Positions 9,568 through 20,919 of a DNA stretch of 64,000 nt are shown piece after piece. Every line of letters begins with the position of its first letter. Positions within the stretch are counted from its first letter, which is position 1. Made by a program: the position numbers and the translations under genes. The stretch spans positions 36,055 through 100,054 of the forward strand of contig PHCI01000019.1 in NCBI GenBank assembly GCA_002842205.1, given 5' to 3'. Origin of the DNA: Betaproteobacteria bacterium HGW-Betaproteobacteria-3. Lineage in GTDB: Bacteria; Pseudomonadota; Gammaproteobacteria; Burkholderiales; Burkholderiaceae_C. The notes below the pieces were generated by a model that ran no database searches, had not been told where the DNA came from, and worked only from the letters and a program-made list of their open reading frames with translations.

Positions 9568-9585
9568 GGGGGCTAGTCCGGTTTT
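9515..9585 (-). repeat. Divergent copy of the interspersed repeat (modA start)
   Basis: On the minus strand the sequence reads TAGCCCCCGTGATTGC ... TTTGCTCTTTTTTTTGAAGC. It shares the CCCCCGT core, TTTGCT and T-run layout of the repeat family but is diverged. It covers the modA start codon and first codons. Confidence 0.4.
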
Positions 9586-10721
9586 TTATTGGCAAGCTTG
9601 CGGTACACCGTGGCCCGGCTGATGCCCAGCACCCGGGCCGCCTGCATGACGTTGCCGCGCGCCTCGTCCACCGCCTGGCGGATCAGCGCGACCTCCAGGT
9701 CCTTGAGCGGCAGTGCGTCGGCGGCAGCGGGTGGGCGACGGGCGGGCGCGGCCGTGCCACCGGCGCCGGGCACCATGGGCAGCGCGTGCAGGCGCAGGCC
9801 CGACCACAAGGGCACCTCCATGGGTTCGGCGCGCGCGGCGTGGCGGCCCACCGCGTCAAACAGCATTTCGAACGGCATCGCAAACAGGTCGCTGGCATGC
9901 ACGGTGGCGTCATGGCGGGCGCCCAGCTGCGACACCATCTCACGCGCCGTGGGGTTGGCCGCGGTGACCCAGCCGTCCGCGTCCAGGCAGACCAGGCCGT
10001 CGGCGTCGTCGCCCAGCGTGCGGCCGGGCCAGTTCAGGCGCACCAGCAGGCTGTGCGGCCGGGTCAGCGTGAGGGCGTTTTCGATGCTGCGCGCCGACTG
10101 CGTGACCAGGTGCTTGAGCTCGGGCCGCTCCACGGCTTCGATGCCCGTCAGGTCGAGCATGCCGACACAGCGCCCGTCGGGCCCGAACAGCGGGGCGCCC
10201 GCGCAGCTGTAAACGCCGGTGTCGGCAAAAAAATGCTCGCCCCGGTGCAGCCAGACGGGCGCCAGCTCGGTCAGCGCCGCGCCGATGGCGGTGGTGCCCA
10301 CGCTGCGCTCGGACAGATCGACGCCGATGCGCGTGATCAGGTGCGCGCGGCGGTCGGTCCGGTCGATCGGGCCGTCCACGTCGATCACGATGCCGTCGGC
10401 GTCGGTCAGGATGGCGAAGTAGCGCGTGTTGGCGATGGCCCGGCCCAGCTTTTCCAGCACCGGCCTGGCGGCGCTGACCAGATGGCGGTTGGCGTCCTGG
10501 TGCTGAAGCGGGGCCCGGGAGGGAATCCGGTCAAATGCCAGCCGATGCTCCGGCCGGTGGCCGTAGGCCAGGCAACGCCGCCATGAGCGCTCGATCCACG
10601 CGCCCTCGGCCCCGTCGGTGTGGGGATCGGCCAGGCTGCGGCCTTCGTGCAGGACGGCCTGCCGCGCCAGCGCAATCTGGTGCAGGCGTTGCTCGGCAGA
10701 GGGCAGGAGCGCAGGTTTCAT
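9573..10721 (-). CDS. GAF/PAS regulator with Fis-type HTH, no AAA+ domain
   Basis: 382 aa. The N-terminal half resembles the sensor part of AcoR-type activators (GAF-like, about 90-210, with YFAILTDADGIVIDVDG and SVGTTAIGAALTE), then a PAS-like stretch (about 225-300), then a C-terminal Fis-type helix-turn-helix (ARVLGISRATVYRKL). The sigma-54-interacting AAA+ module (Walker A, GAFTGA) normally between them is absent, so it should not act as a classical enhancer-binding protein. It is divergent from the coxS-like gene across 249 bp and is the likely regulator of that cluster (inference from position). The stop is at 9573, next to modA. Confidence 0.85.
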   Translation of the reverse strand: MKPALLPSAEQRLHQIALARQAVLHEGRSLADPHTDGAEGAWIERSWRRCLAYGHRPEHRLAFDRIPSRAPLQHQDANRHLVSAARPVLEKLGRAIANTRYFAILTDADGIVIDVDGPIDRTDRRAHLITRIGVDLSERSVGTTAIGAALTELAPVWLHRGEHFFADTGVYSCAGAPLFGPDGRCVGMLDLTGIEAVERPELKHLVTQSARSIENALTLTRPHSLLVRLNWPGRTLGDDADGLVCLDADGWVTAANPTAREMVSQLGARHDATVHASDLFAMPFEMLFDAVGRHAARAEPMEVPLWSGLRLHALPMVPGAGGTAAPARRPPAAADALPLKDLEVALIRQAVDEARGNVMQAARVLGISRATVYRKLANKKPD

Positions 10722-10970
10722 GGGCGAAAAATTCTCGGCCTCGCAGGTCGGTGGCGCATTGAAGCACCGTTTTCGTGGCGGCCGGTGCCGCCCGATGGGT
10801 GCATTGTTCCATTTTGAGAATTTCCCGTCATGTCGCCTTCAAGATTAGGGTTTAGCCTAGGCGGTGGCGGCCCCCGCGGTTCAACAATTTGTGCAGCCCA
10901 CGCTTCGGGTTCCCGGTACCCCTGATTTCCCCCGATTTCCCTCCCATTCCGATCACAGGAGACACGCCCC

Positions 10971-11441
10971 ATGCAAGTTCAACTCAAGGTCAATGGCAAG
11001 GCGCAGACCATCGACGTCGCGCCCAACACCCTGCTGGTGCAGGCCATCCGCGAGCACCTCAAGCTCACCGGCACCCACGTGGGCTGCGACACCGCGCAAT
11101 GCGGCGCCTGCACGGTGCTGGTCAACGGCCAGGCCGTCAAGTCGTGCAACACGCTGGCCGTGCAGCACCAGGGCGCCGAGGTCACCACCATCGAAGGCCT
11201 GGCCGCCGCCGACGGCACCCTGCACCCGATGCAGGCGGCCTTCAAGGAATGCCATGGCCTGCAGTGCGGGTTTTGCACCACCGGCATGGTGATGAGCGCG
11301 GTGGACCTGTGCCAGAACCACCCCAAGGCCAGCGAAGGCGAAATCCGCGAGCTGCTCGAAGGCAACCTGTGCCGCTGCACCGGTTACCAGAACATCGTCA
11401 AGGCCGTGCAGCTCGGTGCTGCCGGCATGCAAAACGCCTGA
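10971..11441 (+). CDS. Molybdenum hydroxylase 2Fe-2S small subunit (CoxS-like)
   Basis: 156 aa with two [2Fe-2S] clusters. The N-terminal plant-ferredoxin-like cluster uses C39, C44, C47 and C59 (CDTAQCGAC), and the C-terminal helical domain uses C99, C102, C134 and C136 (CGFCTTG ... CRCTGYQ). It carries electrons between the Mo site of the large subunit and FAD of the medium subunit. A CAGGAG ribosome site precedes the ATG. Followed 12 bp later by the large subunit gene. Confidence 0.92.
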   Translation: MQVQLKVNGKAQTIDVAPNTLLVQAIREHLKLTGTHVGCDTAQCGACTVLVNGQAVKSCNTLAVQHQGAEVTTIEGLAAADGTLHPMQAAFKECHGLQCGFCTTGMVMSAVDLCQNHPKASEGEIRELLEGNLCRCTGYQNIVKAVQLGAAGMQNA

Positions 11442-11453
11442 AGGAGACGCACC

Positions 11454-13823
<2,370 letters not shown>

Positions 13824-13826
13824 ACC

Positions 13827-13902
13827 ACCCCCGAAGCGCCTGCGGCGCCTCCCCCTCAAGGGGGCGCCACCAGCAGCCCGGCAAAGCCGGTTCTGCGGTG
13901 GC
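13827..13902. repeat. Intergenic hairpin repeat between coxL and coxM genes
   Basis: GC-rich sequence with three nested inverted repeats: GCGCC-TGC-GGCGC, CCCCC-TCAA-GGGGG and a long stem GCCACC ... GGTGGC (13866-13902) with the inner pair CCGGC-AAA-GCCGG. A related CCCCCGAAGCG element occurs after fusA near 62.65 kb. It is probably a family of intergenic palindromes; as it lies inside an operon it could modulate readthrough or mRNA stability. Confidence 0.55.
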
Positions 13903-13948
13903 CCGCGCGCAACGCCCTTGAACACCAAGCGGAAAGAGGACTTACACC

Positions 13949-14740
13949 ATGTACACATTCACCTATGAACGTCCCGCCACCACGGCCGACGCGGCCAAGC
14001 AGGCGGCATCGGGCGCCAAGGTGCTGGCCGGTGGCCAGACCCTGCTGGCGTCGATGAAACTGCGCCTGTCCGACCCGGGCCAACTGGTCGATCTGGGCGG
14101 CATTGCCGAACTGGCCGGCATCCGCAAGGAGGGCAACGCCCTCGTGATCGGCGCGATGACGCGCCATGTGGCGGTGGCCCGCAGCGCCGACGTCAAGGCC
14201 GCCATCCCCGCGCTGGCCGACCTGGCCGCCCACATTGGCGACCGCCAGGTGCGCGCCCTGGGCACCCTGGGCGGCTCGGTCGCCAACAACGACCCCTCGG
14301 CCTGCTACCCGAGCGCGGTGCTGGGCCTGGGCGCCACGGTGCACACCACGCAGCGCAAGATCGCGGCCGACGACTTCTTTCAGGGCATGTTCACCACCGC
14401 GCTGAACGACGGCGAACTCATCACCGCCATCAGCTTTCCCATTCCCAAGCGGGCGGCTTACCTCAAGTTCAAGCAACCGGCCTCGCGCTTTGCGCTGATC
14501 GGCGTGTTTGTGGCGCAAACCGACAGCGGCGTGCGCGTGGCCGTGACCGGCGGCGGCAATGGCGTGTTCCGCCATGCGGGCCTGGAGGCCGCGCTCAACA
14601 AGAGCTTCACGGCGCAGGCGGCCGCGGCGGTCCCAATCGACGCCAGCGAACTCAGCAGCGACCTGCACGCCTCGGCCGCGTACCGCGCCAACCTCATCAG
14701 CGTGCAGACCCAGCGCGCGGTGGCGCAGCTGGGGGGCTGA
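13949..14740 (+). CDS. Molybdenum hydroxylase FAD-binding medium subunit (CoxM-like)
   Basis: 263 aa. The FAD-binding domain shows the two nucleotide loops (LAGGQTLLASMKLRL near residue 30, TLGGSVANNDPSACYPS near 110), followed by the CO-dehydrogenase flavoprotein C-terminal domain (from about 165). It passes electrons from the Fe-S subunit to the acceptor. Preceded by an AGAGGA ribosome site. A Rho-independent terminator follows 22 bp after the stop, so S-L-M probably form one transcript. Confidence 0.92.
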   Translation: MYTFTYERPATTADAAKQAASGAKVLAGGQTLLASMKLRLSDPGQLVDLGGIAELAGIRKEGNALVIGAMTRHVAVARSADVKAAIPALADLAAHIGDRQVRALGTLGGSVANNDPSACYPSAVLGLGATVHTTQRKIAADDFFQGMFTTALNDGELITAISFPIPKRAAYLKFKQPASRFALIGVFVAQTDSGVRVAVTGGGNGVFRHAGLEAALNKSFTAQAAAAVPIDASELSSDLHASAAYRANLISVQTQRAVAQLGG

Positions 14741-14762
14741 ACCCGAACCGCTGCCGCACCAG

Positions 14763-14793
14763 AGGCCCCGCGCACCCGCACGGGGCCTTTTTT
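14763..14793 (+). terminator. Rho-independent terminator after coxM-like gene
   Basis: An 8-bp stem AGGCCCCG/CGGGGCCT with a 10-nt loop and a run of six T. It separates the enzyme genes from the maturation genes that follow. Confidence 0.8.
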
Positions 14794-14799
14794 CCCGGA

Positions 14800-14862
14800 T
14801 TTAAAGCTTTTTAGGCTGTTAGCCCCCGTCAAATGGTCATAGTTAGCTATTTATAACATAGT
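14800..14862 (+). repeat. Interspersed repeat copy R2 (leader of coxD-like gene)
   Basis: Reads AAAGCTTTTTAG, TTAGCCCCCGTCAAATGG, then ATAGTTAGCTATTTATAA. It ends one base before the ATG of the AAA+ gene, so it forms that gene's whole upstream leader after the terminator. Confidence 0.8.
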
Positions 14863-14863
14863 A

Positions 14864-15796
<933 letters not shown>

Positions 15797-15813
15797 GCTT
15801 CTCTGGCCTCAAC

Positions 15814-15880
15814 CCGTTCGCCCTGAGCCTGTCGAAGGGTCGGCGCCCCGCGAGCCCTTCGACAGGCTCAGGGCGAACGG
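15814..15880. repeat. Perfect 26-bp inverted repeat between coxD and coxE genes
   Basis: Left arm 15814-15839 and right arm 15855-15880 are exact reverse complements (CCCTTCGACAGGCTCAGGGC...) around a 15-nt loop. This is the widespread TTCGACAGGCTCAGGG REP-like family. Partial copies occur in the AtuA-like gene (about 41345 and 42860) and a related one near 62.72 kb. It would form a very stable hairpin in the coxDE mRNA. Confidence 0.85.
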
Positions 15881-15898
15881 ACGAAGCGCGTTTGAGCC

Positions 15899-17092
15899 AT
15901 GCAGCTCGGTGATTCAAGAACCGGCAAGCTGGCCGACAACATCACCGGCTTTGGCCGCGCCCTGCGCCGAGCCGGGGTGCGGCTGGACAGCGCCCGCGTG
16001 GCACTGGCGCAAGAGGCCGCCATGCTGGTCGGCGTCGACCGCAAGCCCGACCTCAGCGCCGCCATGGAGGCCGTGATGGTCAGCCGCGAGCAAGACCGCA
16101 TGGTGTTTCGCGAACTGTTCGACGTGTACTTTCGCAACCCCGAAGTCGCCAACAAACTGCTGTCGCAACTGCTGCCCAGCGCCGAAGGCAAGGCCGAACC
16201 CAGCCAGCGCCGCCCGCGCGTGCGCGAAGCCCTGTCGCCGCAACGCGCCTTTGGCCAGGCCCAGCCCAAAAAAGAAGACCAGAAAGTCGACTTTGACGCC
16301 GCCATGACGGCCAGCGACCTGCAGCGCCTCAAGCACGCCGACTTCAACGCGCTGTCGGCCAGCGAATACCGGCTGGTGGAACAGCTCGCGCGCGACGTCC
16401 GCCTGCCCGTGCCCACCGTGCCCTCGCGCCGCCTGCGCCCGGGCGTGCGCGGCGCGCGCATGCACTGGCCCGGCGTCATGCACGCCGCCGCGCGCACCGG
16501 CGGCGAACTCATGCGCCTGCCGCGGCTTGAGCGGCGCGAACAACCCCTGCCCCTGCTGGTGCTGGTGGACGTGTCGGGCTCGATGGAGCGCTATTCGCGC
16601 CTGCTGCTGGCCTTTTTGCACGCCGCCACGCGCGACATCGGTGGCCACAAGGGCCGCCGCGACGTGTTTGCCTTTGGCATGCACCTGACCGACCTCACCC
16701 CCGCCTTCCGCCTGGCCGACACCGACGCCATGCTCGGCGCGGCCAGCCTGGCCATTGAAGACTTTGCCGGCGGCACCCGGCTGGGCGAATCGCTGCGCGT
16801 GCTGCGCGAACAGCATGCCCGCCGCCTGGTGGGCCGGCGCACGCTGGTGCTCATCATCACCGACGGCCTGGACACCGGCGAACCCGACGACCTGGCCCGC
16901 GAACTGGCCTGGCTGCGCCGGCGCAGCCAGCGCCTGCTGTGGCTCAACCCGCTGCTGCGCTTTGACGGCTATGCGCCACTGGCGCGCGGCGCCGCCGTGC
17001 TGCACCGCCACGCGCATGGCATGCTGGCCGTGCACAACGTGAGCAAGCTGCAAGACCTGGCCAGCAGCCTGGCCGCGCTGATGAAAAAATAA
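15899..17092 (+). CDS. VWA-domain protein (CoxE-like)
   Basis: 397 aa with a C-terminal von Willebrand A domain of the CoxE family. The metal-ion-dependent adhesion site is visible as DVSGS (about D224), then the downstream threonine (FAGGTRLGESL) and IITDGLDTGEPDD. The N-terminal half is the usual helical region. Works with the upstream MoxR ATPase in maturation of the Mo enzyme (family knowledge). The start follows a repeat hairpin and the ribosome site is weak. Confidence 0.88.
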   Translation: MQLGDSRTGKLADNITGFGRALRRAGVRLDSARVALAQEAAMLVGVDRKPDLSAAMEAVMVSREQDRMVFRELFDVYFRNPEVANKLLSQLLPSAEGKAEPSQRRPRVREALSPQRAFGQAQPKKEDQKVDFDAAMTASDLQRLKHADFNALSASEYRLVEQLARDVRLPVPTVPSRRLRPGVRGARMHWPGVMHAAARTGGELMRLPRLERREQPLPLLVLVDVSGSMERYSRLLLAFLHAATRDIGGHKGRRDVFAFGMHLTDLTPAFRLADTDAMLGAASLAIEDFAGGTRLGESLRVLREQHARRLVGRRTLVLIITDGLDTGEPDDLARELAWLRRRSQRLLWLNPLLRFDGYAPLARGAAVLHRHAHGMLAVHNVSKLQDLASSLAALMKK

Positions 17093-17149
17093 ACCCCAGA
17101 CCGCACCCGCCCCCATCACCCCCAATCACCCCCAACAGGACACAACCCC

Positions 17150-17734
17150 ATGGACATGCAAGGCAGCCGGCAACTCGCCGTCACCCAATCACAGGCGTGG
17201 AACGCCCTCAACGACCCCGCCGTCCTCAAGACCTGCATCCCCGGCTGCGACAAGGTCGAGGCCACGGGCGACAACCAATACGCCATCGGCCTGGCCGTCA
17301 AGATCGGCCCGGTGGCGGCCAAGTTCAACGGCAAGATCACGCTGTCCGACATCAACGCCCCGCACAGCTACAACATCGCGTTTGACGGCCAGGGCGGCGT
17401 GGCCGGTTTTGGCAAGGGCAACTCCACCGTCACGCTCGTGCCCAACGACGCCGGTTGCGAAATGCGCTACACCGTGCACGCCACGGTGGGCGGCAAGGTC
17501 GCGCAACTGGGCCAGCGCCTGATCGACGGCGCCGCCAAGGGCATGGCCGAAGACTTTTTCAAGCGCTTCGACGCCGAAATGGCCCGCCAGTACCCGGCCG
17601 CCTACGCCGAAGCCGCCGCCGCAAAGGCTGATGCAACGCAAGGCGCCGCACCACCGGCCGGCGCCAAAATCCCCCTGTGGGTCTGGGTGGCCGGTGCGGC
17701 CGCGCTGGCCTTGGCGGTGTACCTGCTGCGCTGA
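17150..17734 (+). CDS. CoxG-like SRPBCC protein with C-terminal membrane anchor
   Basis: 194 aa. Residues 1-145 form a START/SRPBCC domain of the CoxG type (MQGSRQLAVTQSQAWNALND start; KIGPVAAKFNGKITL; VGGKVAQLGQRLIDG). An alanine-rich linker and a single TM helix (PLWVWVAGAAALALAVYLLR) follow. CoxG recruits the Mo hydroxylase to the inner membrane in related systems, so it may link this enzyme to the respiratory chain. Start at the ATG after CAACAGGACACAACCCC. Confidence 0.88.
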   Translation: MDMQGSRQLAVTQSQAWNALNDPAVLKTCIPGCDKVEATGDNQYAIGLAVKIGPVAAKFNGKITLSDINAPHSYNIAFDGQGGVAGFGKGNSTVTLVPNDAGCEMRYTVHATVGGKVAQLGQRLIDGAAKGMAEDFFKRFDAEMARQYPAAYAEAAAAKADATQGAAPPAGAKIPLWVWVAGAAALALAVYLLR

Positions 17735-17764
17735 ACGCGCCGCGCGCAACCCCGGAGAAAAGCC

Positions 17765-18856
17765 ATGGAAAACCTCGATGTGATGGTGCTGCGCACCCTG
17801 CGCGACTGGCGCCTGGCCGGCCACCGCGCGCTGCTGGCCACCGTGGTGCGCACCTGGGGCAGCTCGCCCCGGCCCATTGGCTCCATCATGGCGCTGTGCG
17901 ACAACGGCGCGGTGGTCGGCTCGGTGTCGGGCGGCTGCATCGAAGACGACCTCATCTACCGCTTCACCCAGGCCTATGGGCGCCCCGAAGGCGCGCCCGC
18001 GTCGGCCGACGAACCCCAGAACATCCCGGCCGGCCCGCCCGGCTTTGCCAAATACGGCGTCACCGCCGACGAAGCCCACCGCTTCGGCCTGCCCTGCGGC
18101 GGCACACTGGAACTGCTGCTCGAATACGACCCCGACGCCGCCAGCCTGCAGCAACTGGTGCAGGCCCTCGAGGCCGGGCGCCTCATGCAGCGCCGCGTGC
18201 GCCTGGCCGACGGCGCCGTCACCCTGGCCGCCGCGCAGGCGCCCCAGGCCCTCGGCGTGAGCGCCACCGAACTCGTCAACACCTTCGGCCCCGAATACCG
18301 CATGCTGCTCATCGGCGCGGGCCAACTCACCGAATACCTGGCCACCATGGCGCTGTTCAGCGGCTTTGCCGTCACCGTGTGCGACCCGCGCGAGGAATAC
18401 CGCAGCGCCTGGAGCGTACCCGGCGTTGCCGTCGTGAGCGACATGCCCGACGACACCGTCATCGCCTTCCGGCCCGACCGCCGCAGCTGCGTGGTGGCCC
18501 TCACCCACGACCCCAAGCTCGACGACCTCGCCCTGCTCGAAGCCCTGCACACCGACGCCTTCTACGTGGGCGCCATCGGCAGCCGCCGCAACAACGAGGC
18601 CCGCCGCCAGCGCATGATCGAGCACTTTGACCAGACGGCTGAAGGCCTGCAACGCCTGCGCGGCCCCATCGGCATCTACATCGGCAGCAAAACCCCGCCC
18701 GAAATCGCCGTCAGCGTCATGGCCGAAATCCTGGCCGTGAAAAACGGCGTGACCCTGCCGCGCGACATGAACGTGGCCCAGGCCAAAAACGACCGCGCCG
18801 TCAGCGCCAACGACCCGGGCGACCTGGCCTGCAGCGTGCCCGAGCGCCGGCCGTGA
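17765..18856 (+). CDS. XdhC/CoxI-family molybdenum cofactor maturation protein
   Basis: 363 aa. N-terminal XdhC_CoxI domain (SVSGGCIEDDLIYRF near residue 60, LPCGGTLELLL near 115) and a C-terminal Rossmann domain (LLIGAGQLTEYLA, YVGAIGSRRNNEARRQRM). XdhC-type proteins bind and hand over sulfurated Moco to the enzyme. Last gene of the cluster; preceded by a GGAGAAAAGCC ribosome site. A GGGGGTG/CACCCCC hairpin just after the stop may be a weak terminator. Confidence 0.9.
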   Translation: MENLDVMVLRTLRDWRLAGHRALLATVVRTWGSSPRPIGSIMALCDNGAVVGSVSGGCIEDDLIYRFTQAYGRPEGAPASADEPQNIPAGPPGFAKYGVTADEAHRFGLPCGGTLELLLEYDPDAASLQQLVQALEAGRLMQRRVRLADGAVTLAAAQAPQALGVSATELVNTFGPEYRMLLIGAGQLTEYLATMALFSGFAVTVCDPREEYRSAWSVPGVAVVSDMPDDTVIAFRPDRRSCVVALTHDPKLDDLALLEALHTDAFYVGAIGSRRNNEARRQRMIEHFDQTAEGLQRLRGPIGIYIGSKTPPEIAVSVMAEILAVKNGVTLPRDMNVAQAKNDRAVSANDPGDLACSVPERRP

Positions 18857-19073
18857 TGGGGGGTGTCAGCGGATGAAAAAGCGCACCCCCTACAGGTAAA
18901 CCTTCTCCGTGCTCAGGCTATAGTGCAGGCACCGGACGCGCTCACGCACCGGATCAAGCAGTCGGACCGATGGCAACGCGGGCGTGCCGGGTTTCATGGG
19001 ATTTTTATACCTGTTTATTTGTCAAGTGAATTGCCTTGCAACCCATGCTGCAAGCCACTGTCAGGAGACTTTG

Positions 19074-19145
19074 ATGACCAGATTAATCCGCAGTCGGCGT
19101 TTTATTCCGCAGGTTTTGCGGGATACATTACGTTGGCCGTCATGA
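19074..19145 (+). CDS. Possible 23-aa leader ORF at the head of the cassette array
   Basis: A 24-codon frame (MTRLIRSRRFIPQVLRDTL...) with a good CAGGAG site eight bases upstream; its stop overlaps the ATG of the Sel1 gene (ATGA). It could be a real leader peptide coupling translation into the first cassette, or the cut-off start of a gene displaced by the array. It contains the core-like GTTGGCC. Confidence 0.25.
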   Translation: MTRLIRSRRFIPQVLRDTLRWPS

Positions 19146-19729
19146 AACCACGCACTCTATTCCTTACACTTCTTCTATTGGCCGCCTCTGCCGTTCGGGC
19201 GGCGTCGACTAATACGTCATGCACTCCCGAGGCTGTTACCGCTCTTGAAGCTCGCGCTTCCCAAGGCGATGTTCGAGCGCAGTTCTGGCGCGGAACGCAG
19301 CTCGAAATGGGCGAGTGTGGCCCGAAAGACCTTGAGCGCGCCAATTCCCTGTTTCGTCAGTCGGCGGCTTTGGGCTTCCCGCCTGCGGTCCACGTTCTCG
19401 GAGTCATACAGCGTCGCGAAGGCAAGGACGCTGAAGCAATAAAGTATTTCGAGCAGTCCGCTCAACTTGGGTATCAGGCTGGGTTCGCCGATCTTGGTTT
19501 CACCTACGGCCTACGGGATTCTCCGGTGAGAGATGCCGTGCTGTCCTACGCGTGGCTCACTGTTGCAATCGCTCGTGAAACCAAAGCGCCTTTGCGCGAG
19601 TACCTGGAGTCTTCGCGTACCAAAGTCGCTCGCGCTTTGTCAGAGAGCGAACTTGCCAAGGCTCAAAGTATCGCCGAAGGCCTGGGCGAGAAGTTTTCAT
19701 CCATTCCCGTGTGGTCGGACAAGCAATGA
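19142..19729 (+). CDS. Exported Sel1-repeat protein (cassette gene)
   Basis: 195 aa from the ATG directly after the GTTGGCCGTC core. Signal peptide KPRTLFLTLLLLAASAVRAA, then two to three Sel1/TPR-like units ([54 protein letters not shown]). Such units mediate protein contacts in the periplasm; no specific role can be given. A longer in-frame reading back to 18863 crosses non-coding-like DNA and lacks a ribosome site. The attC site begins at the stop codon. Confidence 0.75.
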   Translation: MKPRTLFLTLLLLAASAVRAASTNTSCTPEAVTALEARASQGDVRAQFWRGTQLEMGECGPKDLERANSLFRQSAALGFPPAVHVLGVIQRREGKDAEAIKYFEQSAQLGYQAGFADLGFTYGLRDSPVRDAVLSYAWLTVAIARETKAPLREYLESSRTKVARALSESELAKAQSIAEGLGEKFSSIPVWSDKQ

Positions 19730-19800
19730 CGGCCAACCCGGCAGTCGAACGGACCTGCGCAAAATACCGCACAGGCCGTTCACTTCTACGTTAGCCGTCA
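19728..19800 (+). other. attC-like site 1
   Basis: Left end GACGGCCAAC, right end CTACGTTAGCCGTCA; the two ends pair over more than 20 positions with mismatches. The last base is the first base of the next cassette's ATG. Confidence 0.75.
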
Positions 19801-20123
19801 TGAGGGTACTAGTTACAAGACACTCGGGTTGGTATGGGAAGTTCGCACCTCTTGACCTGCTGTGCAACGGCAGGCGCGTTGCATCTCTTCGTGAGAAGAA
19901 AAGCCATTCCTTCCAACTGGAACTCGCTGACATCCCTGCAACCCTAGAAGTGCGCATGCAAGATATGGTGGGCGGCCCGAAGCTCGTCGTGAGCAGCCTG
20001 TCAACGGATTTGAATCTTGAATGTGGGGCAGAAAGCTGGACGCTCTTTGACTTCTTCAACTTCGAGTTTCTCCCGAGCCTAAACAACAAGGTCTTCTATT
20101 TTCGGGAGGTGGGTCAAAAGTGA
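19800..20123 (+). CDS. Cassette gene of unknown function
   Basis: 107 aa beginning MRVLVTRHSGWYGKFAPLDL. Not recognised. The pattern of short alternating hydrophobic stretches suggests a beta-rich globular protein; no signal peptide, membrane segment or cysteine motif. The ATG overlaps the end of attC site 1, as is usual for cassette genes. 82 bp of non-coding cassette sequence follow before the next attC. Confidence 0.6.
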   Translation: MRVLVTRHSGWYGKFAPLDLLCNGRRVASLREKKSHSFQLELADIPATLEVRMQDMVGGPKLVVSSLSTDLNLECGAESWTLFDFFNFEFLPSLNNKVFYFREVGQK

Positions 20124-20205
20124 ATTTTCAGACCCAACTTAGGCATGCGCCATTGGAACTACGCGGATGCATCTGCGTAGCAAAAGGGGCGTGCAATCGC
20201 GTAAC

Positions 20206-20292
20206 GGCTAACAGGTTGCTCGTCACGGACACGCAGCAGCAGAGTGCCGCTTCGCGGCGCTTGCTGTGTGCCGGACAGCGCCAACGTTAGCC
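20206..20292 (+). other. attC-like site 2
   Basis: 87 bp from GGCTAAC to GTTAGCC, with pairing arms (GGACACGCAGCA against TGCTGTGTGCCGG) and an inner loop with TGCCGCTTCGCGGCG. Confidence 0.8.
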
Positions 20293-20313
20293 ATCTTCAA
20301 CCAGGCCGTAACC

Positions 20314-20910
20314 ATGTCGAACCACATATTCACCTCACTTCTCGAAGCTCTCGAGGAAGAGTACGGCTCTGTCACCCAAGCAGAACTTGCCAATGCGTTG
20401 AAGGTTACGCAGCCAACCATCAGCAACTGGAAGAATGGTGGTGAACCGAGCAAGAGGAATCTGAAGAAGCTCATTGAATTCTTTCGAGCGCACCATGCTG
20501 CAACGCTCGTCAAGCCACTGCTTGAGTTTCAACCGATTCAACCTGTCAAATCTGGGAATGAATGGCGATTCAGCGCGGAGCAGAACGTCATCAATCACAT
20601 CAAGGAAGAGACAGAGAAACGCCACGGCCTGTATCTGTTCTACGACAGTTCTGGTCACGCGATCTATCTTGGAAAGACAGAGGCCTCGCTGTACGGGGAG
20701 GCGAAGCAGCGTCTCAAGGCCACGCCAAATCGAGGCACCTATGTGCCGATCAAGACGACAAAGCCCCAGATGGGGCAAGTCGCCCGCTACCTTTCAGCCT
20801 ACGAGGTCACTAATGTCGCTGCGGTCAAGAACCTTGAGTCGTTTATGTTGCGCGCCTTCGCGAACGATCTTCGAAATAAGAATGGCGGGAAGTTCAAGCC
20901 GTCCATGTAG
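20314..20910 (+). CDS. HTH plus GIY-YIG nuclease-like fusion (cassette gene)
   Basis: 198 aa. N-terminal residues 1-50 look like an XRE-type helix-turn-helix (SVTQAELANALKVTQPTISNWKNGG). The C-terminal half has a GIY-YIG-like core: GLYLFYDSSGHAIYLGKTE (about 105-125), with the YLGKT element and following arginine/lysine-rich helix (EAKQRLKATPNR) and a conserved-looking glutamate late in the domain (NLESFMLRAF). GIY-YIG proteins cut or nick DNA. DNA binding plus nuclease in a cassette suggests defence or selfish DNA control, but catalytic competence is unproven. A 16-residue upstream extension lies in the attC tail and is disfavoured. Confidence 0.7.
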   Translation: MSNHIFTSLLEALEEEYGSVTQAELANALKVTQPTISNWKNGGEPSKRNLKKLIEFFRAHHAATLVKPLLEFQPIQPVKSGNEWRFSAEQNVINHIKEETEKRHGLYLFYDSSGHAIYLGKTEASLYGEAKQRLKATPNRGTYVPIKTTKPQMGQVARYLSAYEVTNVAAVKNLESFMLRAFANDLRNKNGGKFKPSM

Positions 20911-20919
20911 CCCCCAGAT

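Noticed and set aside
10722..10970. Sigma-54 (-24/-12) promoter upstream of coxS
   Set aside because: No convincing GG-N10-GC motif with the TGGCAC/TTGC context, and the adjacent regulator lacks the AAA+ domain needed for sigma-54 activation.
18863..19141. Extending the Sel1 gene upstream to a 288-aa protein
   Set aside because: The extra 93 codons lack a ribosome site and cross an attC-like core; a clear signal peptide begins at the ATG at 19142.
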